From positions 124,001-188,000 of the forward strand of contig JANQOF010000026.1 in assembly GCA_028279215.1 (NCBI GenBank): a stretch of DNA of 64,000 nucleotides. The letters run 5' to 3'. Source of the DNA: Pirellulales bacterium. Its GTDB lineage: Bacteria; Planctomycetota; Planctomycetia; Pirellulales; Lacipirellulaceae. Below the pieces are notes generated by a model, which saw nothing but the letters and a program-made list of their open reading frames with translations, was not told where the DNA came from and searched no databases. The position numbers were made by a program, and so were the translations under genes. Positions 1 through 9,664 of the stretch are shown here, piece after piece; position 1 is the first letter of the stretch; the number at the start of each line of letters is the position of its first letter.

Positions 1-3000
1 TCGATTGGCATGACTTCGTTGATGATCAGGTTCACCTCCTCCGCGCCGGGGCGGCGATCGATCACTGCTCGCACCGCCACCGTGGCATCAGGTATTACTA
101 GGTGGCCATATTGATCGAATTGCTCGGGCCACAAGATGCACCGCACGATGCCGTCGAGGTCCTCGAGGTCCCACATGGCGTATTTGCTCGGCGCGCCGGG
201 CTTGGGGTTCTTGGTGTGCGAGAACTTGATGGCCGCCAGCATGCCACCCATTACCACGTCGCTACGGTGCTCGAGGCTTGTGACTTGCCGGCTGGAGTGC
301 GTGCAGTACGTTCGCAAAATCGGCTCAAACTCGGCAAGCGGATGGCTGGAGAGGTAGAAGCCGAGGACCTCTTTCTCCATGGTCAGGCGCTCTTTCTCCT
401 CAAACTCGGCAACATCGGGTAGCGCGTCGTTGTCGGTGGTCTGATCGTCCTCGTCCATGGCGTCGAACAATCCCTTTTGCCCGCTACGGCGGTCCTTGAG
501 CGCCGCAGCGCCCGACTGGAGCGCCCGCTCAAGAACGGCCATCTGCTGGGCGCGGCGGGCGCCGAGCGAATCGAACGCTCCCGCCTTGATAAGCGTTTCG
601 ATCGCGGCACGATTGCAGGCGCTTGGATCGACCCGCTCGCAGAAATCGAACAAACTGCGAAAGGGGCCGTTGGTTTGTCGCGCTTCGACAATGGCCTCGG
701 CCGCCCCGCCACCGCAGCCTTTGATCGCGCTGAGGCCGAAAAGAATCTTGTCGTCGCGAACCGCAAAGTCGACCAGAGAAGTATTGACGTCGGGCGGCAC
801 CACTTCGATGTTCATTCGCTTGCAGTCTTCCAAGTGCTCGACCAGCGCATCTTTGCTTTTGAAGTTGCGACCGGGAATATCTCCCGACAGCAGCGCTGCC
901 ATGAACTCCACGGAATAATGTGCCTTGAGATAAGCGGTCATATAGGCGATGAGCGCGTAGGCAGTAGAGTGCGACTTGTTGAAGCCATACCCGGCGAACT
1001 TCTCGATCATGCCGAACAGCTCTTCCGCCTTCTTCTTGTCGAGGCCTTTTTGCTGCGCGCCGTTGAGGAACTCCTCGCGAAATTTGGCGATGATCGGCAG
1101 CTTCTTCTTGCTGATTGCCTTAATGCAGGTGTAGGAACTGGACAGTTCGATACCGCCCAAGCGGTTGAGGATCCGCATTACCTGTTCCTGGTACACCATC
1201 ACTCCGTGCGTCTCGGCCAGCACTTCTTCCATCACTGCGTGCGGGTACTCAGCGGGCCGGCGGCCGTGCTTCACCTCGATGTACTGGTCGACCATGCCGC
1301 CTTCGAGTGGCCCCGGGCGATAGAGCGCATTGGTGGCGATGATGTCGTGGAAGCTGTCGGGTTTCATTCGCTGGAGCAAATCGCGGATGCCGCCACTTTC
1401 GAGTTGGAAGATGCCTTTGGTTTCGCCCCGACACAACAGGGCGAACGTCTCGTCGTCGTTTAGCGGAAACTTGTACGGATCGACCTGCTCGTTGCGCGAC
1501 TGTTCGATCAGCTCGATGCTACGGGCGAGGATCGTTAGGTTACGCAGACCCAGGAAGTCCATCTTCAATAGGCCAGCCGCTTCGACGTCGCCCATCGCCC
1601 ACTGCGTGATGACTTCGGTCTTCCCTTTCACGTGCTGCAGCGGCACGTATTCGTCAACTGGCTTCTCGGCAATCACCACCGCGGCGGCGTGCGTGCCAAC
1701 ATTTCGCGCGAGGCCTTCGATCTTTCGCGCGAGGTCGAGCACTTCGCGCACTTCGCCATCGCCGTCGTAGGTCTTCTTTAGCTCGTCACTGGTCTCGAGC
1801 GCTTTGTCGAGTGAAATGCCAAGCTGGTCGGGCACCATAGCGACGATTTGATCGACCCGAGGAATGGGAATGTTCAGCGTACGACCGACGTCGCGAATGG
1901 CAGCCCGCGCGGCAAGCGTGCCGAACGTTCCGATTTGGGCAACGTTTGCTTCGCCGTATTTGTCCTTGACGTACTGAATCACCTCACCGCGGCGCTCTTT
2001 ACAGAAGTCGATATCGATGTCGGGCGCTTCGAGCCGGTTTTCGTCGAGGAACCGTTCGAACAGCAGGTCGTACCTCAGCGGGCAAACGTGGCTCAGCCGC
2101 AACGCATAGCACACCAGCGATCCAACGCCCGACCCGCGGGCAGTGCTCGGAATGTTGCGTTCCACGGCGTACCGAACGAAGTCCCACACAATAAGGAAGT
2201 AGTCCGCAAAGCCAAGCTTGTTAATCACGCCCAATTCGCGGTCGAGGCGTTGGTACACTTGCTCCGACAACTCGCCGCACGAAGGGTTGTCGCCTACCCA
2301 GTACGCCGGCTGGTCACTGTAACGATCCTGGAGGCCTTCGACACAGAGTTGGCGGAGGTAATCGGCGGGCGACTTTTGTTCGGGCGAATGGAACGTGGGG
2401 AAGTGCCGCTTTCCCAGTTCCAAATCGATGTCGACCGAGTCGGCGATCGTTTGGCTGCGCCCCAAGGCGTCTCCAAACTCGGGTAGCGCGGCAAACATCT
2501 CTTCTGGGCTGCGAAGGAAGAACTCGTCGCCCTCCATTCGCATCCGATCGGTGTCTGTGCGGAACTTGCCCGTGTTGATGCATAGCAACACGTCTTGCGC
2601 TTCAGCATCCTCACGGTTCACATAGTGAGCGTCGCTGGTGGCGACCAGCGGAACGCCAATCCTGCTAGCCAACTCGACGGTTAGCTCCAGGGCGGCGCGC
2701 TGAATCTCGACTCCGTTGTCCTGAATCTCCAGAAAGTACCTCGGTCCAAACACGCGCTGGAACCACTCAGCAATCTCGGCGCCAGATTTCATTGCGTCGT
2801 CGGCCGAGTTGCCCGACAGTAGGGTGCGGCTCAACTCGCCCGACACGCAGCCGCTAAGGCAGATGATGCCCTCCTGATGTGCTTCGAGCAGCTCCTTATC
2901 GATGCGCGGCTTATGGTAGAACCCTTCAAGAAATGCACGACTGGCGAGCTTCACCAGATTCTGAAATCCGGTGCGATTTTGCGCGAGCAGTGTGAGGTGG

Positions 3001-3272
3001 TAACTCGCCTCTTTGCTGCGAGTGGCACCCCCCTTATCGAAACGGCTGCCCGGCGCAATGTAGGCCTCGTACCCAATAATGGGATTGATCCCGGCGTCCT
3101 TGCACGCTTGATAGAACTCAAGCGCGCCATATAGATTGCCGTGGTCGGTAAGCGCCAGCCCGTTCATGCCGAGATCTTTGGCGCGGCCAACCAGCTTTTT
3201 GATCGGGCTCGCGCCGTCGAGCAAGCTGTAGTGACTGTGGCAATGGAGATGAACGAAGGGGGGCGCATCCAT
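1..3272 (-). CDS. dnaE: DNA polymerase III subunit alpha (partial, C-terminus beyond window)
   Basis: Replicative polymerase, alpha subunit of DNA polymerase III. Reading the minus strand from the ATG at 3270-3272 gives an uninterrupted frame of about 1090 residues that runs off position 1, so roughly the last 80-100 residues (family length about 1160-1190) are missing. The N-terminus is a PHP domain beginning HLHCHSHYSLLDG. The catalytic PDIDIDF motif falls at about residues 417-423, followed by palm and finger segments (ARGSGVGSLV, GTFGTLAARAAIRDVG) and the helix-hairpin-helix and OB-fold portion near the left edge. It is the first gene of a minus-strand group. The FHA gene lies upstream in the same direction, separated by about 150 bases. 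Confidence 0.95.
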   Translation of the reverse strand, partial: MDAPPFVHLHCHSHYSLLDGASPIKKLVGRAKDLGMNGLALTDHGNLYGALEFYQACKDAGINPIIGYEAYIAPGSRFDKGGATRSKEASYHLTLLAQNRTGFQNLVKLASRAFLEGFYHKPRIDKELLEAHQEGIICLSGCVSGELSRTLLSGNSADDAMKSGAEIAEWFQRVFGPRYFLEIQDNGVEIQRAALELTVELASRIGVPLVATSDAHYVNREDAEAQDVLLCINTGKFRTDTDRMRMEGDEFFLRSPEEMFAALPEFGDALGRSQTIADSVDIDLELGKRHFPTFHSPEQKSPADYLRQLCVEGLQDRYSDQPAYWVGDNPSCGELSEQVYQRLDRELGVINKLGFADYFLIVWDFVRYAVERNIPSTARGSGVGSLVCYALRLSHVCPLRYDLLFERFLDENRLEAPDIDIDFCKERRGEVIQYVKDKYGEANVAQIGTFGTLAARAAIRDVGRTLNIPIPRVDQIVAMVPDQLGISLDKALETSDELKKTYDGDGEVREVLDLARKIEGLARNVGTHAAAVVIAEKPVDEYVPLQHVKGKTEVITQWAMGDVEAAGLLKMDFLGLRNLTILARSIELIEQSRNEQVDPYKFPLNDDETFALLCRGETKGIFQLESGGIRDLLQRMKPDSFHDIIATNALYRPGPLEGGMVDQYIEVKHGRRPAEYPHAVMEEVLAETHGVMVYQEQVMRILNRLGGIELSSSYTCIKAISKKKLPIIAKFREEFLNGAQQKGLDKKKAEELFGMIEKFAGYGFNKSHSTAYALIAYMTAYLKAHYSVEFMAALLSGDIPGRNFKSKDALVEHLEDCKRMNIEVVPPDVNTSLVDFAVRDDKILFGLSAIKGCGGGAAEAIVEARQTNGPFRSLFDFCERVDPSACNRAAIETLIKAGAFDSLGARRAQQMAVLERALQSGAAALKDRRSGQKGLFDAMDEDDQTTDNDALPDVAEFEEKERLTMEKEVLGFYLSSHPLAEFEPILRTYCTHSSRQVTSLEHRSDVVMGGMLAAIKFSHTKNPKPGAPSKYAMWDLEDLDGIVRCILWPEQFDQYGHLVIPDATVAVRAVIDRRPGAEEVNLIINEVMPI

Positions 3273-3424
3273 GACGGGAAATGACCAATCGCGAAAGACG
3301 AATGACAATGAGACGGGACGCTATTCTAACCGAGGGGCGAGGAATCGCCATCGATACAACTTCTGGCGCTCGTTAGGGCTCAGGCTACAATGCGTCGCCC
3401 CTTGAACCTCGAAGACGGCACCGT

Positions 3425-4096
3425 TTATTGGTCGCCGTGCGGCTCGCCAATCTGCCGCAGATACTCGGCCAGAAGCGATTGGATGTCCAACACTTCTTGC
3501 CAGTGCGCAACCAGGATTTCGACCTTGGGGCTATTCTCGGCAATCTCTACGGAGTCGACGAGCGCCCTCGTAGAGAGGTGCAGGTATTCCAACAGCTCGG
3601 CAAGCTGCGCGGCCTGACCAGGGCCGAGGCCTTCTGGCAAGTCGGGAGGCTTGGGGATGTGCAGCGTACTACGACTTTGAGTGCTCGGGTCCCAACTCGA
3701 TTCGCCCGGCCTTTTGATTTGTTTGGCGAGCGCACTATTCTCGAGTTCTTCCTCGGGCACATCGCCCGAAGTACGAAGTTCTTTCAGACGTTGGGCGATT
3801 TGCTCGCGGGTTCCGTAACGCAGAACGCTGCGCCCCAAAGAAATGATGTCGCCGTAGCGGAGAATGCGAAGCTGCACTTGCTCGCCATTAACGCGAGTGC
3901 CGTTGGTGCTTTCCAGATCGGTGAGCACCAGCTTGTCTTGGTCTTCCTGAATCTTGATATGGAAGCGGCTGATTCGCTCGTCGTTGAGTTGGACGGCGTT
4001 GCCCTCTTCGCGACCAATGGTGATGGGCGTGGCAAGGTCCTCGTATTTCCGCCCGCGGTCGGCACCGTCGAGAACATAAAGCGAAATCTGAGCCAT
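3425..4096 (-). CDS. FHA domain protein
   Basis: 223-residue protein with an N-terminal forkhead-associated domain (about residues 20-95), which binds phosphothreonine peptides. The diagnostic elements are visible in order: IGREEGN, then ISRFHIKI, then ESTNGTRVNG. The C-terminal 120 residues are predicted helical with a Pro/Ser-rich linker and resemble no domain I recognise. It probably acts as a phospho-dependent adaptor in Ser/Thr kinase signalling, which is abundant in planctomycetes, but no kinase gene is adjacent. It sits between purH and dnaE on the same strand. Confidence 0.88.
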   Translation of the reverse strand: MAQISLYVLDGADRGRKYEDLATPITIGREEGNAVQLNDERISRFHIKIQEDQDKLVLTDLESTNGTRVNGEQVQLRILRYGDIISLGRSVLRYGTREQIAQRLKELRTSGDVPEEELENSALAKQIKRPGESSWDPSTQSRSTLHIPKPPDLPEGLGPGQAAQLAELLEYLHLSTRALVDSVEIAENSPKVEILVAHWQEVLDIQSLLAEYLRQIGEPHGDQ

Positions 4097-4223
4097 CGCA
4101 GCGGGGGCGTTGTTGAGGAAGCGGGCAGCGCCGGTCGACTCTATTGTAGTCTGCGGTTAGCACCACGTCAGCGCGTTGATTTTCTCGAGGCCGCAGCAAC
4201 GACAAACTCCGGAATACCTGAAC

Positions 4224-5795
4224 CTAGTGCCGGAAGTGCCGACACCCCGTGAACACCATCGCTAATCCTCGCTGGTTGCACGCGGCGATCACTTGTTCGT
4301 CGTTCCGCGATCCGCCTGGCTGGATGATGGCGGTTATGCCGGCGTCTGCGGCGCGGTGAATCGAATCGTCGAACGGGAAGAATGCGTCAGACGCCAACGT
4401 GCTCCCGGCGACGCGGTCGCCCGCCTTACTGATGGCAATCTCCACCGAGTCCACACGGCTCATTTGCCCAGCCCCCGCGCCCAGCAGCATGCGATCCTTG
4501 GCCAACACAATGGCATTGCTCTTCACGTGTCGGCATACGGCCCATCCGAACCTAAGGTCGGCCATTTGGGCATCCGTAGGCTGGGTCTCGGTAACGATCT
4601 GCCAGGCAGATTCGTCGTCGGGCAGATCGTCGGCCGTTTGAGCAAGGTGGCCTCCGTCGATCGACCTCAACTGTATAGCAGCCGCCCCCGGCTCGATGCT
4701 GCCGACCTTCATTAGCCGAACGTTGGCTTTCCATTTGGGCTTGGTGGTGAGGATTTCGATTGCCTCGGGCGTGAAATCGGGTGCGATGATTGCCTCGACA
4801 AACTTGCCCGGCTCGGCGAGACATTCGGCGGCGGCCGCGTCGACTGGCACGTTGAATCCAAGTATCGAGCCGAAGGCGCTAACCGGGTCGCCTGCCCAGG
4901 CCTTTTCCATTGCCTCACCAAGTGTCGCGCCGCTGGCCGCCCCGCACGGATTATTGTGCTTTAGCACGGCGACACCCGGCCGTGGCAGGGATCGCGCTAC
5001 GCCAAGCGCCGCGTCGAGATCGAGAAGGTTATTGTAGGAGAGTTCCTTGCCATGCAACTGCTCGGCGTTCACCACGCTGTGGGGGCCTGCATCGTCTGAT
5101 TGATAGAGAGCTGCACATTGGTGGGGGTTCTCACCATACCGTAAGGCTGCGGCGCGCTGGAGCGTGAATCGAAGTGACTTGGAAAAGTTGCCGCTTTCTT
5201 CGGTTTGGGTCGTGAAGTAGTTGGCGATCGCCGCGTCGTAATCAGCCGTATGCGCGAACGCGGCCGCAGCCAACTCGCGGCGCATCTCGGACGAGGTGCA
5301 CCCCCCAGATTGGATCGCCGCCAGGATCGATGCGTACTGGCTTGGATTCGAGGCGATGGTCACAAACGCATGGTTCTTGGCCGCTCCGCGGACCAGCGTC
5401 GGACCGCCGATATCGATCTTCTCTATAGCCTCGGCGAAGGTGGTGTCCGGTTGGGCGACCGTTTGGCGGAATGCGTAGAGATTAACCACAACCAGCTCAA
5501 ATCGGGCGATTTGGTGCTCGTCGAGCGATTTCATGTCGCCAGGATTGTCGTGACGGCATAAAATTCCACCGTGGACCTTGGGATGTAACGTCTTCACCCG
5601 GCCGTCCATCATTTCGGGCGAGCCGGTATAATCGGCCACGTCGCGCACTTCGAGGCCAGCAGCCTCTAATTCGCGGCGCGTGCCGCCTGTGCTGAAGAGT
5701 TCCACGCCGGCACCCACCAGCGCTGTGGCAAACTCGACCAAACCACTTTTGTCACTCACGCTCAACAGCGCTCGCGCAATCTTTGGCGACTGCAT
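4224..5795 (-). CDS. purH: Bifunctional AICAR formyltransferase/IMP cyclohydrolase
   Basis: Catalyses the last two steps of IMP synthesis in the cytosol. The 523 residues match the family length. The N-terminal MGS-like IMP cyclohydrolase domain starts [15 protein letters not shown] and contains [11 protein letters not shown] and the [14 protein letters not shown] segment. The AICAR transformylase domain carries the catalytic KHNNPCGAA motif with its Lys at about residue 279, and ends near [18 protein letters not shown]. The frame stays open to 5891, but the ATG at 5795 puts the protein start next to the conserved SVSDKSG, so I chose it. A purine-rich AAAGG lies upstream but at a long spacing. 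Confidence 0.93.
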   Translation of the reverse strand: MQSPKIARALLSVSDKSGLVEFATALVGAGVELFSTGGTRRELEAAGLEVRDVADYTGSPEMMDGRVKTLHPKVHGGILCRHDNPGDMKSLDEHQIARFELVVVNLYAFRQTVAQPDTTFAEAIEKIDIGGPTLVRGAAKNHAFVTIASNPSQYASILAAIQSGGCTSSEMRRELAAAAFAHTADYDAAIANYFTTQTEESGNFSKSLRFTLQRAAALRYGENPHQCAALYQSDDAGPHSVVNAEQLHGKELSYNNLLDLDAALGVARSLPRPGVAVLKHNNPCGAASGATLGEAMEKAWAGDPVSAFGSILGFNVPVDAAAAECLAEPGKFVEAIIAPDFTPEAIEILTTKPKWKANVRLMKVGSIEPGAAAIQLRSIDGGHLAQTADDLPDDESAWQIVTETQPTDAQMADLRFGWAVCRHVKSNAIVLAKDRMLLGAGAGQMSRVDSVEIAISKAGDRVAGSTLASDAFFPFDDSIHRAADAGITAIIQPGGSRNDEQVIAACNQRGLAMVFTGCRHFRH

Positions 5796-5876
5796 GTTAG
5801 TAGTGGACCTTTCGGCAAACCCCATCGATTCACGCAAAACGACCTCAAACCTGGGTGCTGGATTCCAACAGAAGGC

Positions 5877-5907
5877 TTGAACCGCAAGCACTTCAGCTTC
5901 GTATAAT
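5877..5907 (+). promoter_or_regulatory. Sigma-70-like promoter candidate upstream of the rplM region
   Basis: TTGAAC at 5877-5882 and a perfect TATAAT at 5902-5907, separated by 19 bases. The spacing is longer than the ideal 17, but the -10 element is exact. Transcription would start near 5914 and run through the palindrome at 5976-6061 towards rplM. This is inferred from sequence alone. Confidence 0.4.
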
Positions 5908-5975
5908 TAGCTAGACATGAGAAGAGGCGCCTCTCACGGTCTAGCCAGTAGCGACTTTTTGATCGATCTCCAGAG

Positions 5976-6061
5976 AGTCGCCCCTTTCAATGCGTGGCCA
6001 ATCGCGAGTTCCCCCCCTCCCTACCGTTGGCCGGATACGCGAAAGGGGCGACTTCTTTTTT
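5976..6061 (+). repeat. Long palindrome followed by a T-run (attenuator-like or REP-like element)
   Basis: The 13-nt arms AGTCGCCCCTTTC (5976-5988) and GAAAGGGGCGACT (6041-6053) are perfectly complementary. Nested pairs GCGT/ACGC (5992-5995 with 6037-6040) and GGCCAA/TTGGCC (5996-6001 with 6027-6032) extend the stem, and a T-rich tail covers 6054-6060. An alternative short stem, GCGACT (5951-5956) with AGTCGC (5976-5981), would compete with the large one. It may be an attenuator in the rplM-rpsI leader, a terminator of a short RNA, or a dispersed palindromic repeat. The rest of 5908-6357 shows no credible gene. Confidence 0.5.
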
Positions 6062-6357
6062 CGTGCTTCGACCTGGGGGCGGCGGATGCCATTCGGAGGC
6101 AAGGCGCAGCTCATAGCGCATCTAGGCCACGCCGTCAGACGTTGTGACTTGCGGTCCGCTGATTGCCACACAGTTGAACGTGTCGCGGCTACCAACCCAT
6201 TTGGCCGTCTTGGGTGCCAAGTTGCCCACTGCGCCGCCATCTGGCCCCTTGTAGCTAGCCAAGTTAGGTGGTATTCTCCGGGACTTCGTCCAAACTACCT
6301 TTCGCTGCCTGGGCAGCAGCGATCACCGATTTCCCGCGACCATCCTGAGTGTGACCG

Positions 6358-6792
6358 ATGAAAACGTACATGGCCAAGCCGGCTGAGGTCGAGCAGAAGT
6401 GGCTGCTGGTGGACGCCACCGACAAGGTGGTGGGTCGTCTGGCTAGCGACATTGCGGTTCGCTTGATGGGCAAGCACCGCCCGACCTACACGCCGCATGT
6501 CGACACCGGCGACTTCGTCGTGGTTGTGAATTGCGAGAAGGTGAAGTTCACCGGCAAGAAGTGGGAACAAAAGAAGTATACTTGGTACACCGGTTATCCT
6601 CAGCAACGTTCGATCACCGCGGGCGATCAACTCGAGCGGCACCCCGAGCGGGTGCTTCGCGAGGCAGTCCGTCGGATGTTGCCCAAGAACAAACTGGCGC
6701 GGCAGATGCTCGACAAGCTGAAGATCTACGAGGGTAGCGAGCATCCACACCAAGCCCAAAACCCTGAGTCGGTTGAGCTTGCTGTTAAGTAG
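6358..6792 (+). CDS. rplM: 50S ribosomal protein L13
   Basis: Ribosomal large-subunit protein L13, an early assembly protein. The 144 residues match the family. Recognisable stretches are [39 protein letters not shown] and the C-terminal [19 protein letters not shown]. The start ATG at 6358 overlaps a TGATG in the leader and has no clear Shine-Dalgarno sequence. rpsI follows after 37 bases, the conserved bacterial L13-S9 pair, so the two are almost certainly cotranscribed and end at the hairpin at 7273-7307. Confidence 0.97.
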   Translation: MKTYMAKPAEVEQKWLLVDATDKVVGRLASDIAVRLMGKHRPTYTPHVDTGDFVVVVNCEKVKFTGKKWEQKKYTWYTGYPQQRSITAGDQLERHPERVLREAVRRMLPKNKLARQMLDKLKIYEGSEHPHQAQNPESVELAVK

Positions 6793-6829
6793 CCCCGACT
6801 CCCAAATCCTGACCCCTGATTCTTAAACG

Positions 6830-7231
6830 ATGGCAGAAGAAAAAGTACTCGACGCGCTCGGCACTGGTCGCCGCAAGACATCGGTGGCGCGCGTGCGAAT
6901 CCGTCCTGGATCGGGCAAGATCACTATCAACAAGCGCGAGCTGGAAGAGTACTTCCCCATCCAGCAGGACCGCAACGCGGTGATCGCCCCGCTGGAGCAT
7001 TGCGAGCTGCGCGACAGTGTCGACGTGATCATTCGCGTCCACGGCGGCGGCAATACCGGACAAGCCGGCGCTTGCATGCAGGGCATTGGTCGGGCGCTAG
7101 TGAAGTACGACAGCGACCTGCACGACAAGCTCCGCGAAGAAGAGTTCCTCACTCGCGACTCGCGAATGAAGGAACGCAAGAAGCCTGGCCTGCACGGCGC
7201 TCGCCGCGGCACGCAGTTCTCGAAGCGTTAA
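6830..7231 (+). CDS. rpsI: 30S ribosomal protein S9
   Basis: Small-subunit protein S9, whose basic tail reaches the P-site tRNA. The 133 residues include the signature GTGRRKTSVARVRIRPGSGK, the HGGGNTGQAGA motif and the canonical C-terminus ending in the SKR-type basic tail (RRGTQFSKR). It is the second gene of the rplM-rpsI operon and is followed directly by an intrinsic terminator. Confidence 0.97.
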   Translation: MAEEKVLDALGTGRRKTSVARVRIRPGSGKITINKRELEEYFPIQQDRNAVIAPLEHCELRDSVDVIIRVHGGGNTGQAGACMQGIGRALVKYDSDLHDKLREEEFLTRDSRMKERKKPGLHGARRGTQFSKR

Positions 7232-7272
7232 CAACCGCTGCTGTATTCAGCATTCGGCTTTCAGCATACATC

Positions 7273-7307
7273 AAAACGGTCGGATCCACGCGGGTCCGGC
7301 CGTTTTT
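7273..7307 (+). terminator. Intrinsic terminator of rplM-rpsI
   Basis: Hairpin with arms AAAACGGtCGGATCC and GGGTCCGgCCGTTTTT around an ACGC loop, ending in a run of five T. It lies about 40 bases after the rpsI stop. Confidence 0.85.
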
Positions 7308-7379
7308 GCTTTGCAATCCGCCCTGGTTCTCGCGAGAATAGGGCAGATCTCTACTCCGTTGCTCTTAGGAACGCTCGCC

Positions 7380-8318
7380 ATGAAACCTGCCGGCGCTGCA
7401 CTTGCCATCGGCCTCATCTTCTCTTCAATCGCGGCGGTACGAGGTGGAGAAGTCCGGACGTGGACCGACTCGACCGGCAGGTACATGATCGAAGCCTCCC
7501 TGGTCGCATTCGACGACCAGCAAGTCATCATCGAACGCGCCAGCGACAAGGAGCTGGGTGCGATCGACGTCGACCAGCTGTCCGATGCCGATAAGCAGTA
7601 CTTGAAAACCAAGGAGGCGGTCGACGCGGCCAGCGAACTGACCGACGCTCTGCAGAAGTGGACACTTCGCGACGGCCTACAGCTTAACGGACGGCTTGTA
7701 GGGTACGGGCAAAAAGAGATCGTGCTCAGGCGCTCGCGGGGCAACGTGTACGTCAACGATCGCGTGTTGGGCAACTTGCCGGTCATCTATCAGCGAATGA
7801 TCCCGATGATCGTGGCCGAGGCGGGTAACAAAGTGACCGACCAGCGGTCGCTCGAACGATGGCTCGCGTCGCGACGTGGACAGCCTCAGTCGTTCGAAGT
7901 CGACGGCGTGGTGCTGGAACTCGAAAACAGCGACGAGTACGGCGTGCCGTTCTTTATGTTCAGCGACGAGGACTTGCAAATTCTCGAGGCAGGCTGGACC
8001 GAGTGGCTCGAAGCCCACAACCAAGGCGACCACGACGAGAAACAAGAAGACGCCCTGCGTTTGCAAGTCGAAGCGGCCCGCTACCAGCAACAGCAGGCGC
8101 AAGAGCAGCGACGCATCGCCGAAATGCAACTCGCCCTACAAGCTGTCGAAGCCGGCGTCACCAGCATGTGGGAAGTGACCCTCTACCCCGCCCGCGGCAA
8201 CTCAGGACCGCCGCTATGGGTTACCGGATTCGCCCGCGACAGCCGTAGCGCCACGCAGCAAGCGCTGGCGAACAATCCAGGTTATGTGGCGGGGCCGGTG
8301 CGGCGCGTGAGTAGGTAG
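7380..8318 (+). CDS. Exported SHD1-domain protein
   Basis: 312-residue protein of the planctomycete-typical SHD1 (SLA1 homology domain 1) type. The ATG at 7380 gives a Sec signal peptide (MKPAGAALAIGLIFSSIAA) followed by the SHD1 core VRTWTDSTGRYMIEASLV ... DQLSDADKQYL (about residues 22-75). A second SHD1-like segment follows (KWTLRDGLQLNGRLVGYG). After that comes a Gln/Glu-rich coiled coil (around residues 220-255) and a short C-terminal domain. The frame extends upstream to 7311, but that part overlaps the terminator region and lacks a signal peptide. Function is unknown; SHD1 domains usually mediate protein contacts. Confidence 0.8.
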   Translation: MKPAGAALAIGLIFSSIAAVRGGEVRTWTDSTGRYMIEASLVAFDDQQVIIERASDKELGAIDVDQLSDADKQYLKTKEAVDAASELTDALQKWTLRDGLQLNGRLVGYGQKEIVLRRSRGNVYVNDRVLGNLPVIYQRMIPMIVAEAGNKVTDQRSLERWLASRRGQPQSFEVDGVVLELENSDEYGVPFFMFSDEDLQILEAGWTEWLEAHNQGDHDEKQEDALRLQVEAARYQQQQAQEQRRIAEMQLALQAVEAGVTSMWEVTLYPARGNSGPPLWVTGFARDSRSATQQALANNPGYVAGPVRRVSR

Positions 8319-8511
8319 GTGGATTCGACGATGGTTGATCGGGGCACCCAAGCCGATGAAGTCGGAACACATTCTGCGACTACTTCAAAACGCATGTGGC
8401 CACCCTCGTTAATGGCGGTCCGCATGTTGGTAGCTGCCTTCAGCTAAGACAGGTCTTAGCTGCACGATCCTCTCTAACAAACAGATAACTTCGCTGAGGT
8501 AGATAGCGTCT

Positions 8512-9564
8512 ATGAACCTCATATACTGGGCCACCACGGTATTCGCGTTGACGGGGCAGTCAACTGCTGAAGACCTAGGTCATGGAAACTCCGAATCCTT
8601 GAATTTAGGTGCCATGGTGCAGCCCATTGGCAAACATGCCATTTACATTGAGCCCGGATACGCGACGTGGGACGGTACTCTCTTCAAGGAGGACGACACG
8701 TATTTTCTGATATACTCTCGCTGGAAATCAGAGGGAGGAAGCTGGCTGAAGACATCCGAGGTCTGCATCGCTGATGCCGACAGACTTGAAGGCCCCTATA
8801 CGCACAAAAAGGTCCTAATCAAGGGGCGCGGCCCGGGGCACTGGGACGAACTGAATGCTCATAATCCCAAATTGAAGAAGTTTGGAGACAAGTATTACCT
8901 GTACTACATTTCCAGCTGCAGTGGCGAGACATATGAGCATGTCCGTGATTCACAGCGTACAGGCGTTGCAGTGTCCCACAGCCTAATGGGGCCATACATT
9001 CGCTTCGATAAACCCATAGTCGAGCCCCAGCATCCAATCCACAACATCACGGTGAACCCGGGCGTCACAAGAACTCCGGACGATCGCTTTGTCATGATCC
9101 TCAAAGGGGACAAGAAGGCGAAGCTACCGACCGAGAAGATGGGGCAACGAGTGCAAGGCATCGCCCTTGCCGACTCCCCACTCGGCCCCTTCGATATTCA
9201 GCCCAAACTTGCGATTGAAGACATCGATACTGAGGACGCCTCACTCTGGTACGATGAGAACTACAGTGCATTCTTTGCCATTTACCACGCCCACCGTCAT
9301 GTAGGATTGATTACATCGTCAGACGGCATCCACTGGCAGCCTGCAAAACACCCGGTCGTCCTCGAAAAGGAGGTTGAGCGTTCCGACGGGACGGTGATGA
9401 AACTGGCGTGCAACGAACGTCCCTTTGTGTTCTACGAAGATGGCCGGCCAGCGGCCCTTTGCATTTCCTTCCGACGTGGCCGTGGATACAACACCGGAGC
9501 GTGCATGATCATCCGGCTGGCGGCTCACGCCGTGCGTCGAAACGCATCTGCCCACGGCGAGTGA
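8512..9564 (+). CDS. Exported five-bladed beta-propeller glycosidase-like protein (GH43-like)
   Basis: 350 residues with a short hydrophobic N-terminus and repeated blade motifs: ATWDGTLFKEDDTYFLIYSR, AHNPKLKKFGDKYYLYYIS, GVTRTPDDRFVMILKGD, EDASLWYDENYSAFFAIYHA and TSSDGIHWQPAKHPVV. This pattern is typical of GH43/GH117-like five-bladed propellers acting on plant or algal polysaccharides. A GAGGTAG lies about 12 bases before the ATG. The exact substrate cannot be read from the sequence. It stands alone, with no transporter or regulator nearby, and the 190 bases before it hold nothing I recognise. Confidence 0.75.
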   Translation: MNLIYWATTVFALTGQSTAEDLGHGNSESLNLGAMVQPIGKHAIYIEPGYATWDGTLFKEDDTYFLIYSRWKSEGGSWLKTSEVCIADADRLEGPYTHKKVLIKGRGPGHWDELNAHNPKLKKFGDKYYLYYISSCSGETYEHVRDSQRTGVAVSHSLMGPYIRFDKPIVEPQHPIHNITVNPGVTRTPDDRFVMILKGDKKAKLPTEKMGQRVQGIALADSPLGPFDIQPKLAIEDIDTEDASLWYDENYSAFFAIYHAHRHVGLITSSDGIHWQPAKHPVVLEKEVERSDGTVMKLACNERPFVFYEDGRPAALCISFRRGRGYNTGACMIIRLAAHAVRRNASAHGE

Positions 9565-9664
9565 AGGGCTAATAGTTTGCTGTAAGCTTGCTTGCACGGT
9601 GCCGTTGCAGGCATGGCAAGCATTGTTTGCCAAAGCGTGAACCGCCAAACACGGGATCGCTGCT

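Noticed and set aside
477..1463. Long plus-strand open frame
   Set aside because: It is the complement of dnaE, which reads without interruption on the minus strand with clear motifs.
3428..4252. 274-codon plus-strand frame
   Set aside because: Complement of the FHA gene; no recognisable motif.
5917..6240. Small frames between purH and rplM
   Set aside because: They overlap the long palindrome; translations of such palindromes look spuriously similar to repeat-derived peptides.
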